This document shows, piece after piece, positions 1-12,000 of a stretch of 64,000 bases of DNA. This DNA comes from Tetmemena sp. SeJ-2015 (Eukaryota > Ciliophora > Spirotrichea > Sporadotrichida > Oxytrichidae): the NCBI GenBank assembly GCA_027382625.1, contig JAJKFJ010021476.1:1-64000 (forward strand), written 5' to 3'. Within the stretch, counting starts at the first letter, position 1. Each line of letters begins with the position of its first letter. Made by a program: the position numbers and the translations under genes. The notes beneath the pieces were generated by a model. That model was not told the DNA's origin. It ran no database searches and worked only from the letters and a program-made list of their open reading frames with translations.

Positions 1-1355
1 TCGTAGAGTCCCAAAAATCTGCCCAAGTTCCCAAAGTTTTTGCCAAGGTTGGAACCAAAGTTGAGATTCGTTTGCCAAGTTCAAAACAAGTTTGAAAGTT
101 AAAAGTAAAAGCTAAGTTGAAGGACTAAAATCATGGTTTCAAGTCTAAAATCGGCGACCGCAGCTCCTAAAACCAACTTTCACGAACTCAACTCCAACTT
201 TGGCGAAAGTTAGCTCAAAATGTTCAGAACTCAACCCAAAATCGTTCCACGGTGGCAAAAATGTTTGAAATCGTACTAAAAAGTTAGAAATCGGCAGTTC
301 AGAGTCCAGGTTGGCCAAGAAAGTTGGCGAAGCCATAGTTTTGATTTCGGTTTTAAGATTTAAGTTACTTATTTTATAAATTTAGTCCAAGATCAACTAT
401 TATATATCACAATTTTTGATTTCAACCCCGATCTGGACCCGAATCGCTCGATTATTCTGAAAATCACGCCGAATTGATATAAATATAAATGATCCAGGGT
501 ATATTATTATGAAAATCACGATTTAGGTCAATAATTCTTAAAATAGGAATAAGTTGGATCAGTCGTATTTATATATTTAATTTCTGATTTTTAACTAAGG
601 TAAATTGATCATTAATTTTTGATTTAATTTAACAATCTCCTAATTTTCATTAAATTCCTACCTATATTAGACAAATAACACAGAATTTGAAATTTATAGC
701 TTATTAATTCAAGAGCAGTATAATTTCTTGAATTTGCAAATTTTAATCACAAAAATTAATTCAAACTTTTATATAACTTATAATTTTTATTTTGAGGATA
801 TTATCTCTTTGAAGTTGTTACTACTACTACATTTTATATTATTTAAAAAAGGGAGAGGATTATTATAATTTTTGAGACAATTATTATTGTTGAATTTAAT
901 TTTTTTACTTATGCACACTCTTAATATTAGGGAGAACTCTCAATAATTACATCCGATGCTATGATTTCAATTCTATCATAGAATCTTAATTTAAATTGGT
1001 TTTTTATTTTTTCTTCTAATTTTAATTAGATTATTTTCGTTATTTTATATCTATTGATACATTTTATTATAAAATAATGTACCATTTAAATAGAAGAAAT
1101 CCCTAATGTAAAGTTTATTCTTTGATTAATTTTTTAAATGAAATTTGACATTAATTTGTGTCTAAATCTTATATGCACTATCCTAAAACTATCAAATTCA
1201 TTTGACTTATTTTCCGTTATTGTCAAACAAAATATTATTTTTTATCTTCCTCAGCTAAAAAAAAGTTTTGTATTATTCTATTCTCATCTTATAAATCCAA
1301 TTTTTCCATGTTTTTAACTTGTTGAGATAGAGAGCATTCCAAAATAGGCCCCTAC
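1..1355. other. AT-rich non-coding stretch
   Basis: No frame reads as protein under the TAA/TAG = Gln code. The first 350 bases are dominated by loosely repeated words such as AAGTT and CCAAG, giving a quasi-repetitive, slightly GC-richer patch. The rest is very AT-rich. I see no tRNA cloverleaf, transposase fragment or long repeat. Confidence 0.6.
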
Positions 1356-2078
1356 TCACTAGATCCTGATTTAGCTTTTTGATGTACTACTATAGCTAAT
1401 TATTTATGATAAATAAATAAACTGCACTAATAAAATATTGATGATGGCCTCTAAAGTAGGAAACTTATTCATTTTCCCTAGCACATATTTCACATAGGGA
1501 ACAAGGCCCACAGCTATAGAAGCTAACATAAGCGATAGGCCAACCAATTTAACTGTTATTGAGTAGTAAGTTATTCCAGTGAAAATTATTGCAAATCCAA
1601 CCACCAACAGCATCATCGATATCTTAAAAGATAAAAGACACACAATTGTTTCATAATAGCATTTAAATATTAAAATTGCATTCTATTTGTATCGATATCA
1701 TAAAGAGGAGCTTTGATTGCACTGAAATCTCTCAATTATCTATGTCTCTTTTCATAGAATAACCTTTATGTAGAGTTTTTGTGAATGTCCGAATAATCGT
1801 ATCGAATTCGTTCATACTCATCAGATATTTAAGTTCAAATAAAAATAAGAAAGTGATGTAATAGATTTATATTTGAATTAAATAAGATCCTTCAAGTATT
1901 CCTCATGATAATGGCCCATTTAAAAGCCCATGCCGAGTGAATTACAAGGTACCACTATGCAGTCCGAAGTAGTTTGAGGCATTTTCAAGTGCTCCACAAA
2001 GTCTGTTCGAGAGAGAACATAGTGCTTCTTTATATTCTTATCTCGTTTCAGTTCTAACACAGACGCAGAGTTAATCAT
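1356..2078 (-). CDS. small membrane protein, unrecognised
   Basis: Read on the minus strand with TAA/TAG as Gln. It starts at ATG 2078 with MINSASVLELKRDKNIKKHY and ends at TGA 1356. The N-terminal ~90 residues are soluble and charged. The C-terminal part holds two hydrophobic spans, beginning MMLLVVGFAIIFTGITYY and LVGLSLMLASIAVGLVPYV, so it probably sits in a membrane as a hairpin. The reading frame must change at least twice between them. Possible pointers are AAATAT near 1850-1900, and ATG repeats near 1615 and 1650 whose excision gives ...AIMMLLVVGF. Excising all candidates together does not leave one clean frame, so the internal structure is unsolved. I do not recognise the family. It lies about 375 bp downstream of the glucosidase II gene and in the same orientation. 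Confidence 0.45.
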
Positions 2079-2452
2079 GTTAATCTAACATAAATAAAGA
2101 TCGTACGAAATGCAATACATTAAATTTTAAGATATATCTACTAATTCATTTCTCTAAAGAGATTAAAATATAAAATTCTCAAAAGAATTAAGATTTTAAC
2201 TACTCCAAACTTAGAATTTAATCATTAATTATTCACTATTTTTGAGGTAGTATTTTCTTTAATTCTTTCTTCAAATTTGCTATGAAGACTAATTGATCAT
2301 GGTGTAAGAAGTATGTATGTAAATTAATCTTGAGCATTAAAAATATGTCATCATTAACTTTCAATTAGAAGGAAATTTAGAAATGTATCAGAACTTAGTC
2401 CTGATTTTTAGTCTCCTCTTTGAGGAAGATAAATTTGAATCCTGATTTTCTG

Positions 2453-5400
2453 TCATTTATTGGACCCAAAGAATCTGATGTCCTCGATTATAGTTTGTAG
2501 GTCCATATCTTTTCCGAATCTCTTGATGAATCTGATATCTTTGCCATCATATTCAATCTCATGGAGAGTGTATTCACCTCTCATGTAGTTGGTAGTTTTC
2601 CCATCTGTGAGGTATATGAAGCCCCTAGCTCTGCGATCTTTGTTTAAATACACCAACAGATCAAACTTCTTGCCATAGAGATCCTCGGTTGATCTCACAT
2701 CACTTAAAAAAGGTTAGAAAAAGAAAGAAGGCAAAGAAATAAGGCAAAAAAAGGGAAATTGGCTGAGAGATAGTCCTATTTTCAAATTCTTACTCATTAA
2801 TTCTGTAAATAGGGATAATGGTGCCAGCTCTTGCAAATAATCCAAAGTTATTCAAAGACACGGGCACATCCTAGTAGTCATCATCACCTTAAAATTTCCT
2901 TTCTGTGAAGATGTGATACCAAGTTTCGTCTGCGGGCAGCCAAACTTTTACACTAGAACAGCCAAGATTAATTGAAATGAAATGTGCTAAAAATTTTAAA
3001 GGAAAAAGCCTTTAGGACTAAAAATTTAGTCTTGACTGACGAAAAGGGAAGTCTTAATGCTTCTCATTTACCGAGATTAGACTCCAATTAGACTTACGAG
3101 TTTGCTCCTTTCTCCAAGACTGGCTTAACAATTATATCGTTGCCTATCATGAATTAGTCCTCTACTGTTGTAACAAACTTGTTCTTAGCGTAGTTGTACC
3201 ACATGGGCCTGAGAACTGGCTCTCCTCTCTGATTATGCAGGAAGAACTGCTATTAAAAGCTAATAGCCCAATAATTCTCATAATATGAAGTAATTAACTT
3301 GCAATATTAACTATATTGGAGGATTAACTGAAATTGTAATTTACAAATATTGGATAAATTCATATCTCAGAATAATGCTGTCTCTTATTCTCTCCCTGGT
3401 TTCAGGAGTAAAAACCCAAGGCTCTCTCCTATCAGTTTTTCTGTGAGCATGAGCTCTGAATAAAGGCATCATGCTTCCCATTTGATACCATCTCACCACG
3501 ATTTCTTCATCCTTTGGATTTCCATAGAAACCTGGGATGTCGCTACCCACCATTGGAATTCCGCATATACTCGTTGAAAGAAGTTACTTTACTGTTATAT
3601 TAAAATGATCCCAGTCGCATCTGCAGTCCGCAGTCCAAACAGCTGTAGAATGTTGTTGTGAGCCAGCAAAATATGATCTAGACAGCAAAAATTGTCTGTC
3701 CTCTCCCTCTGATCTAGCCTTTAATCCCTCGCTTGTTGCCTTTGTGCAGGTGAAACCATAAATACTGTGAGTGAGTCTGTGCTCAACTAGGATTCCTTAA
3801 GGAGTTAAGTGTAAATTGGTCTTTGGCATCGTACCCTCGTTATTGTTAAAGCAAGCAGGCTCATTCATATCGTTCCAAATCATCACATTTTTGTCAGCCC
3901 AAATGTAGCTCTCCTTATCTTCGATCGCCTCTGGAATAGTGCTATAAATCTTCTTATGATATTCAATAGTCTTAGGGTTTAGGTAATCAAAGTAGAAAGA
4001 GTCTTTGGGCCAGCACTCAGTCACATAGATATTTTGATTCTAGTCTTTAACCGCTAATCCTTGCTCCTTTATATCTTCATATTGCCAGAATCCATCCTCA
4101 ACTTTATTATGGGGATCAATTATAGTCACAAGTCTTCTACCATCACCAACTAATTTGTCAAGCATTCCTCTAGGATTGGGGAATCTTGACTTATCCCAAG
4201 TGAAGAATCTCTTCTCATCGGTGTATTCAATGTCAAGCCAAACTGTATCGCAAGGTATCTTGTACTCTAAGCATTTATCAGAGACCTCCTCAGTTTCGGC
4301 TTAAAATATAACTGAAGAGCTTTTAATAAATGCACTAATTATAAGTAAGATAGTTCCACCTGCATTAGTGATAGCCCAGGGCGTAGTTAGGAGGTAATGG
4401 TCCGAAACCTGTTAGAATAGCTTACTTATAAAATGCAACTTGAGACTGCATACCTGCATACACATAAAACTAGAGATGTCCTCCTTCGCTCATCCAATGA
4501 ATGTGCTTTCTATTGTCCGCTTATATTATGTCGATATAGGTATCAGAAGAGTTACACCAAAAGAGTCCCACCATATGCTTGAAACCCTTCTTTTAAGCCA
4601 TGGATGATAGGGACAGCTCCATAAGTTGAGTGATTAGGATACTTTTCATTGAAATGATCACTAGTGTATAATCTATAAGGCTCTTATTCTACGGTATTTG
4701 TCTAAGCCTCTTAAAGAGTCAAGGTAAAAATTTATTCATGATGAAAATGGAATCTAAGATTTTAATGTATTCTTAACCTGGAAGGTATTGATACGTTCTG
4801 GAATACCGAATAGCTTGTCCTGCTTATCAAAGGAAATATCCATGCTTATAGCCTAAGGACCATAGGGGATAGGGTCTAGTATTCCCTTCCATTCTTGCTC
4901 CATGAATAAATCCTCTCCTTCTTCAGCATAATGAGTAGAATCTGAGGGATATTTTTCATTTTGAGTCCTCTGTCTCTCAATTGAGAATAAGTTTAGGTCA
5001 TTTACTCTCAACATTTGGACGCCATTAAGAAAATAGATCATCTTGAATTTCTATGTCTCGATGTAGATCTTGTGCTTTTCAAAATGGATTGACTCATTCA
5101 CATCAAATACTAAATCCCCCTGCGGCATGTTAAGACTTGTCTCAAATGTAACTATGATCTCATTGTGCTCGTATCTTTCATCCACTTTCAAGTTAGAGAG
5201 TTTAGAGTCTTCAAAGTTAGGACAAACAGTTTGCTCCTTATTTACTGGGCCATGCTCGCTCGTCTATGTAAAATTATGATTTCACCACTCTGTACAGAAT
5301 AAGCCTCTTCTATATCTTGTGAGGGCCAACTTACTTTAAATCGAGGGGTCTGCTCCAGCAAGTCTTAAAATTCAAAGGATATTATTCCATTTGCAGTAGA

Positions 5401-5742
5401 TTTAAAAGTGAATAGGTACTCACTTTTCTCATCTGCTGTGTTGAGCAATTTGAGTGAGAAACCATATTAGAACTAAAATTAGAAATAAAACACACCACCA
5501 CCAAGATATCAATAGCTACATCCCAAAATATTTATTCGAAATTATCTTCTCATACTTACCTTCTCAAGTGAGTTTTCAATAACTCTGTAAGTGAACTTAG
5601 GACCTCCTTTGAGAGTCTCAGCCCTCATTTTCCTCAATCTTCGGCAGAAATTAACTTGGTGCCATCTTCTGAAAATTGGGTTGGCAGGATCTTCCTGCTA
5701 CTCTACTATTTGAAATTGAGCTTTTTATTCCTCTGTTTCCAT
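2453..5742 (-). CDS. GANAB: glucosidase II alpha-subunit-like GH31 alpha-glucosidase
   Basis: Trims the inner glucose residues from N-glycans on new glycoproteins in the ER, as part of the calnexin cycle (family knowledge). Domains in order: the Cys motif FCRRLRKMR near the start; the N-terminal beta-sandwich (GPQAISMDISF, FGIPER, YRLYTSDHF); then the TIM barrel with YHQCRWNY, VWLDIEYTD and WNDMNEPAC (nucleophile Asp at 3869-3871). The acid/base region is AVWTADCRCDW (~3610-3640), followed by GSDIPGFYGNP, RWYQMGSMMPLFRAHAH and REPW. The C-terminal sandwich ends RFFGSNK at TGA 2453. Length fits the ~900-residue family. The start at ATG 5742 (METEEQKAQF) has no signal peptide, although an ER lumenal enzyme needs one, so a 5' segment may be missing or elsewhere. 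Several interruptions occur (for example 4300-4350 and 3245-3345), some without GT...AG ends, so they may be IESs. Confidence 0.93.
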
Positions 5743-6074
5743 CTCCTTAATAAATAAACTTACAAATTAAATGATTTAAATGATAGTGAAAATCTAAAAT
5801 AAAGCAACCTCAATCTAAACTAGTCCATTAATACTACTCATTAACTTATGAGAGACACAATACTTTCGCAGAATTTATCTATAGCCATATTTTCATCATA
5901 GGTTAAATCTTGAGTAAGAATAGAGAGGTATAAATATAATCTAGTTAAAGTTGATTTATAAATGTTCAATCTAAAAATGTCGCTTCGTTGAGCAAACGAG
6001 AAAGCCTAAACATAGAATATTTCATTGAATTTTTTTCGTATTAAATTTCAATCTCTTCTCAACCAATCTTTCCT
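5743..6074. other. intergenic, between two minus-strand genes
   Basis: AT-rich, no convincing reading frame on either strand. It must contain the 5' flank of the glucosidase gene and the 3' flank of the inhibitor-2-like gene. Confidence 0.5.
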
Positions 6075-7138
6075 TCATTGGTCATCCTCATCATCTTCAA
6101 TCTTCTGTCCAAGGAGGGCTTTGGGGTTATTCAATATATCAAATTCTTACATAGGATAGTAACTGATTTCTATAAACAGGACGAAAGTGCTGATTTCATT
6201 GAATATTTATTGTATTAATTTAATTCCTAAAATTTTACTTTACTTTACTTTACTTTACAATATTCAAATTCATTTTTTAAAATTGAAAACTATAGTCAAA
6301 GACTTTTAATTTTGAAGAGTGATAATATATAAGTTGGACCTTAAGTTTATTTAAATTTCTTTAAGCCTTTCCAATCTTATTTTTTTTAATGTATATTATA
6401 AAATTTTAAAATGAAATTATTTTTAAATTTGAGAGCGTCTCTCATGATAAGTGGAAGCCGTACTTTAGATATTTCAAACATTCTTTAAATGTGATAATTA
6501 AATATCTTGATAAATGCTATGCCTTTGTAATGAAAGGATAGATTTACTTCATTTGAGTTCACTATAAAATACAAATTTTAAGAATCTTGCCTAAACAATT
6601 TTATGATGTAATTGGTCTTAAATTTCGACTATAATCTGAATTTAAGAATAATCTCACCCTTGTTGAATTCCTTTCTCTTCTTAAGAAATTCTTCGTGGCC
6701 TATGAATATTTTTAGATCAATCCTTATATTTGGATTGTGAGAAAATGAATTTTAAAAACTTACGCTTAGCCTCATCTTGGTCCTGCTCCTCAAGAAGTTA
6801 TCTTTGCTGTTCTGCATCTTGCACGCTAATCTCAATCTATGTGGAATAGTATTAGTATCAGCTGCCTATTTTTCGAATTTCTTACCTCCTCTCCAATCTT
6901 AACTCCATCCTCACAAATAAACACATTAATGATAGGAATTAAATTATTCCTCAGTCATTTGAACATCAGCAGAGGCAACTGGCTCTACTTAAGATCCTTC
7001 CTCGTGGCTTGACTCAATCTCGGCTACTACGATTTTGTCAAAGCCTACATGAGTATTTGACTGCCTGGCCTGTTGTTGACTCCTGAGGATACCGCTCATT
7101 CTACGCTCATCTCTGTGAGGGGATTGAGTTGACTCCAT
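6075..7138 (-). CDS. putative protein phosphatase inhibitor 2-like protein
   Basis: The start ATG 7138 reads MESTQSPHRDERRMSGILRS, then a Gln-rich stretch, an acidic stretch, and IEISVQDAEQQRQLLEEQDQ. Next comes HEEFLKKRKEFNKG (~6660-6700), and the end is ALLGQKIEDDEDDQ with TGA at 6075. The N-terminal SGIL motif and the downstream basic segment resembling the (K/R)KxHYNE helix recall PPP1R2/IPP-2, which inhibits PP1 by occupying its active site. The central degenophilin-like motif (the DExNI...HP region) that would settle this was not found, so the name is tentative. At least three AT-rich interruptions split the frame (about 6130-6650, 6700-6765 and 6850-6885); the second starts like an intron. 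The segment 6200-6600 carries short TTTAC repeats and is probably non-coding. Confidence 0.42.
6234..6258. repeat. short tandem repeat (TTTAC)n
   Basis: About five tandem copies of the 5-mer TTTAC inside the large interruption of the inhibitor-2-like gene. A similar AGTAA(AGTAA)n run occurs on the plus strand near 57,095-57,115. Confidence 0.85.
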
Positions 7139-7498
7139 TTAATTTTAATTTACTATTGCACAAACAATCAATTATTTTCAAATTAATTAATCTAAAATTA
7201 TTAAATCCGATCCTCATTTCTTTTTTATTAATGTAGATTATAAGTTCATAGAAGATATTTATCTAGAGCCTTCTTCTCTCGCCTGGATTTAAAATTTTCT
7301 GTTTAGTTTTTGAATTGAGTATATTAAAATTAGCGTGGACTATTAGCAGAGTTATTATTACTGAGATATTCTTAAAGCACTTTAATTTATCTTCTTATCA
7401 TGAAAAATATCTCTATTTCAAACACTTATTTCACTAAAGCATTTAAGAGGGATATCGGATTTGAGGAGAGAGGATTAAAATTAACAGTAAAATATATA
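7139..7498. other. divergent intergenic region, likely two promoters
   Basis: Separates the minus-strand gene ending at 7138 from the plus-strand gene starting at 7499. It is AT-rich and I see no reading frame or clear motif, so divergent promoters are only inferred from gene orientation. Confidence 0.45.
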
Positions 7499-8561
7499 AT
7501 GAGCAGTTCGGTACGACACAGCAGAGCCCCCTCCATGGTAATCCAATAACAAAAAGTAGAATTTAAACCTAATCAGAGTGCCTTGGTTGAGGAGTAGAGA
7601 AAGTCTGTCCAAGAATTCGACCGAAAGAGAAAGCTCTAAGAGTATTCCAATTTAAATTAATTTCTATAAATTTAAATAGAAGAGTCCAGAAGCACTTATG
7701 TCTTATTGGTGCTTGGACTTATTACCGCAATCGGATTTGCAATGATGCCTGGCGACAAAAACACCGAACTGTAAGTGAAAATGGTTAAGAGCAAGCTCAT
7801 ATCTAGGAAATTTCCTACTTTCCTTATAAATCCTTGTCACGTTGACTCTCGTACAATCAAATGCTAAATTTTAGTTATAGGAAAACAGAAAATTGGCCCG
7901 AAGATATTCCAGCCTTCCTATTAAAATACTAAAGTGCCTGCATTCAAAATTCTAATAAAGAAATTCTACTATTTCAATTTTATGATCTTATTGCGATTGG
8001 TGTGTTGACATTAGTTTTGGCAGTTAAACGAGTTAAGCACAGACACGATGTCGACTTCCGCTTAAACTACCACGTTAAACAGGTGACAACCGAGGAATTC
8101 GAGAGACAGAAAATTGAGACCACTGCCTCAGAACTTGAAAAGCTAAGAGCTCAGCCAGAATTCCTGGGGATGAGCATGGCCAAAGGAAAGGCAGAAGAAA
8201 ATTGGAACTGGCAAGCTAAAGAAAGCAAGTTTGGAGAGGTACCCTTGCCCAAAAAGTCTCCCATGAAGGCTCTTTAATCTCTTGACTAGGATGACAGCGC
8301 TCTTATGGAGAAAGCCCTCATCCAAGCTATGAATATTGTAACTTTTAATGGTTAAGTTGTTATAAAGCTGATTAGGAGATTAAGGAGGAAAATACCTTTG
8401 CGGCTTTGACTTCAAGCGCACTGAAAAAGCGTAGATACAACAGCCTCTCAAAATTGACGACTTTATATTCCATTTTAAACTTTATTTATAGCCATATTAC
8501 AAAGTCTGCCAAGACCTAGGACACTGAAGATAAGCTCACCAGAGACTTCGAATCGGATTGA
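7499..8561 (+). CDS. two-TM protein, unrecognised family
   Basis: Starts at ATG 7499 (MSSSVRHSRAPSMVIQQQK). A basic/Gln-rich tail leads to a first TM helix (YVLLVLGLITAIGFAMM), an extracytosolic loop with NWPEDIPAFLLKY, and a second TM helix (FYDLIAIGVLTLVLAVK). A cytosolic charged domain follows (HRHDVDFRLNYHVKQ, EEFERQKIETTASELEKL, EVPLPKKSPMKAL). A GT...AG intron follows ...NTEL near 7771. An IES at 8324-8364 (pointer AAGCT) must be removed to read ALIQADQEIKEENTFAALT. The frame then reaches TGA at 8559-8561. If a second repeat pair (ACTTTAT, ~8460-8485) is also excised, the frame runs on to about 8805. The lower end is chosen because its codon use looks more natural. Function unknown. Confidence 0.6.
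8324..8364 (+). other. IES, pointer AAGCT
   Basis: Direct repeat AAGCT at 8324-8328 and 8365-8369 flanks an AT-rich 36-bp core. The retained frame runs into TGA soon after; excision gives CTC ATC CAA GCT GAT TAG GAG, continuing as LIQADQEIKEENTF. Confidence 0.75.
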
Positions 8562-9089
8562 GAGGGCTCATTTGCTGATAGTCCTGCCCGCTCCTAACCA
8601 GAGCAGCGGCTGTTGCCCGTTAATCTCTAACCTATATAAATATAATATCGAGCCTATTAAATTCTCACTAAAATAAGCCTCTTGCTACCGATTTTTCAAA
8701 GCCTTCTTGCTTGAGATGAAACTTTCATATTCCTCATTTTCCAGGGGGAGTAGCTACCTGATTTAAAAGTCAGAAGGCACTCGCCTTACATAAGGCAATT
8801 GAAGGAAAGAGGCAGATATATGTAGAAGATTAGAAGAAAATAAGGTGCTTCCTCTCTCGCTTTTTTATGAATCTTACAGCGCAAATACTCAGCGGCAATT
8901 AGAAAATATATTGAGACTGATGATGATCTTAAAATTTATTCAAACTCTTAATCCAATAAACTTTAATCTCTAATACCTTTCTGCTTATTTTTTAGCTTAA
9001 TCTCATTTAATGAACTCTTCAAAAGTGACTCACTCGCTTGAGTTTTGGGTCTGTTTTATAATAATCTCTAATTTATAATTTTTTGCTTA
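8562..9089. other. uncertain stretch between the TM protein and ATG4
   Basis: Parts read as protein (RYMQKIRRKQ near 8820, KYSAAIRKYIETDDDLKIY near 8885), so it may hold 3' exons of the TM protein or a small separate gene. No complete frame could be assembled. Confidence 0.35.
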
Positions 9090-12000
9090 ATGGACAAGAA
9101 GATCAATTAACTCAAACCTCAATAGCGATAATTTGAGCAATAGTTGGGCAGCCAATAGCATCCACCCATTCGACCACGAAATTAGGCTACTTACCAGTTG
9201 GACGCGTCTGTGAGTAAGCCGCTATCTCGCCACCCCTCTTCCAATCAGGGGTACATATAAGCAGTGGCATCTTCTCCGTATGATAATTCAAGCCTGACGA
9301 ATGAGGATGAGGAGGGCAACTTAAATGGGTTTCAAATCTATGATGCCCTACAGAAATAAATCACCGATGGACAGCAAATAATGCCCAAAGGAGGCACTGG
9401 CTCCTCTAAGCTAAGCAAATTAGGATCTAGAGAGAGCCAACAAAAAATGACAACTTAGTGTGTTGATAGTGTGATTTTATTTACCAAGGGAGTGAGAAGG
9501 GTAGCTCAAAGACATCTCCTTCAATGATTCAGACTAAGTCGAAAACTAAGGAGCTTAGCCAATAAATGCCACCTAAAAATGTGAGTAAGGGAGGCTCTGT
9601 ATCGGTCAAGAAACACGTTCCAGAGTTCAGGTAGACTGCAGCAGATCGAGCAGAGACTAAGCAAATACAAGCTCTGTTTTTCATCAATCCACGAATGAAT
9701 ACCAATCCTAAGTGCATCAAAAATAGTCCAACAGTAATCTGAAGTCTGAAAACTTGGCGAATTCTTAAATTTCTCAACTCTAGGAAGAAGATAAGGAGTA
9801 AGAATTTTTCGATCGGGCTTTGGATAGAGGGAAAAAGAGATCTCTGACAGATGATAAGAAGTTTCAGAGCAGCTAGTAAGTTGCTATGAAGAGTGATCAA
9901 CCAACTAATGCAAGTACTGGAACTATTTCGCACAGCTTAACTGACCAGTTGAATCGGATGGACTATGGAAGAAGCTCGGTGGTTCAAACTCAGCTCAGAT
10001 CCCTAACCTTGCTTAACTCCACAGAGGCCCCAAAGAGTGGAGTCCAATACCTTCTCTGATGTTAACTCCGATGATTACTTGGAGAGAAAAGATCCAATTC
10101 AAATGCAATAGATAGGGAGATATTAAGAGTACGTTATCCCGAATCACCTCGACTCTCAGTTTTCAATGCAAGACCAAGGGGGAAATTAGAGTACGAGAAG
10201 AATTAAGTTCGAGCAAAACATTTCACACTAGTCCACGTAGAAAGCAGCAGATAACAAGCAGAAAAAGTTTTTTAACAAGGAATTTCATTTTGTTAATAGA
10301 AATTTTAGATCAATAATCAAAAGGACAAGATTAGTAAATAGAAAACTTAGAATCAAGATGCTCATAAAGAGGCTAATTCAAAATATTTTTTTCTCATTTG
10401 TGTCCATATAATCCTCCTCAATCAAGTTCTTATTTCCAAATGCTGTTGAACAAGAGTTACAACTTCAAGTATAAGTTGCCTTGGAATTCGCTGGGGAAAG
10501 TCTTCACAGAGTTCACATAAGTAAGCTTTGAGCAAAAGGATATGCCTGTGCTGTTGCTTGACAAAATCTGGTCCAAGCTAAATAAAAACTAGTTCTATAG
10601 CTAAAATCAATGGAATTCTGGCGAGATATAGAATCAGTTCATTAAAAGATTCTACGAGATCTTTAAATATCTTATAATTCCATTTATTTCTGTATACCAT
10701 GATCCTCTTTGTTACTTACAGGAAAAATTTCAAGCCACTCTTAACTGAGAGTAAAATCCTAGAGAGCTATGTCCTTTAAAAAAGGCCTAATGATAACATC
10801 ACTAAAGTCTTTACTTCAACAGATGTTGGATGGGGTTGCACCATTAGACATATTTTTCTACTTTTATTAGAGTATGCTAGATGATTCTCGCATAAGCTTT
10901 GCTCAGGCATTTAATTGGCATGGATCATAGTCTTTTAGAGATTAAAAACAACCCAGCTAAGGCTTAGCAATACGCAAGAATCGTCAAGCTTAATTTGATT
11001 TTTAGTTTGCATATTATAAAGCTTATTCACGATAATGAGTGTGGCCAAAGTGGCGCTTTTTCGATTTAAAACATTGCAAAGATGGGCTTCTGCCATGATA
11101 AATTGCCTGGTGAATGGTATGGACCTCACGCGATTACAATAATGATAAGGGACTTAAACAGAATATACCAGCCAGTGGACAAATTTCAGATATGCATGTT
11201 CAGAGATGGAAATGTAAACTTCGAGAAGATTATGAAAACGGCAGTCATGGATGGCAAGAACTATTAAATTAAGAAGAATAGAAGGGCTGAAGACACTAGC
11301 GAGGGTCAATAAGAAGTAGTAAGCAGATTAGAATTAGTCTTTGAAAGATGGCTTAAGGAGATTTAGTACCACAATTAATTCCCTCTCACAAGGTTCCGAC
11401 ATCAGTAATTTCTATGTCTAGTATTTAAGAATATTATTCATCATGAAGAAGGCTAGGAGTTTGACAGCCCTCATATGAGCAGAGAACCATCTACTGAGGA
11501 AGATGCAAAGGATAATTTAGAGTTTATCTTTGAAAACCCTGCGTTGCTTCAAAAGTATTGGAGGAATTCAATTTTTGTGGTGATTCCAACCAGATTAGGC
11601 CTCAATAAAGTTAACAAGGAATATTTTCTCCCAATTTAGCACGTCCTTCAGTGCCAGTAAAGTGTTGGCATTATGGGAGGAAGGCCATAATAGGCCCTTT
11701 ACTTTGTTGGAACTCAAAAATAAGATCTGATCTGCCTAGATCCACATTCAAAATTAACTTTCAATCTGATATTAAAGCTGAATGATATAATTTCACTATG
11801 ATTATGTGTAAGAGACAGTAGTAGATGATGTGGAAATGTCCAACATTGAGTTTAATTAATCCTATCACTGCGATTAGCCGAAGAAACTTTCAATGGGAAA
11901 ATTGGACACCTCACTTGCGTTCGGCTTCTATCTCAAGAACTATAATGACTTTGAAGCATTTAAGGATTTCCTTGAGGAAGGTAAGCGAGTTTTTAAGGAC

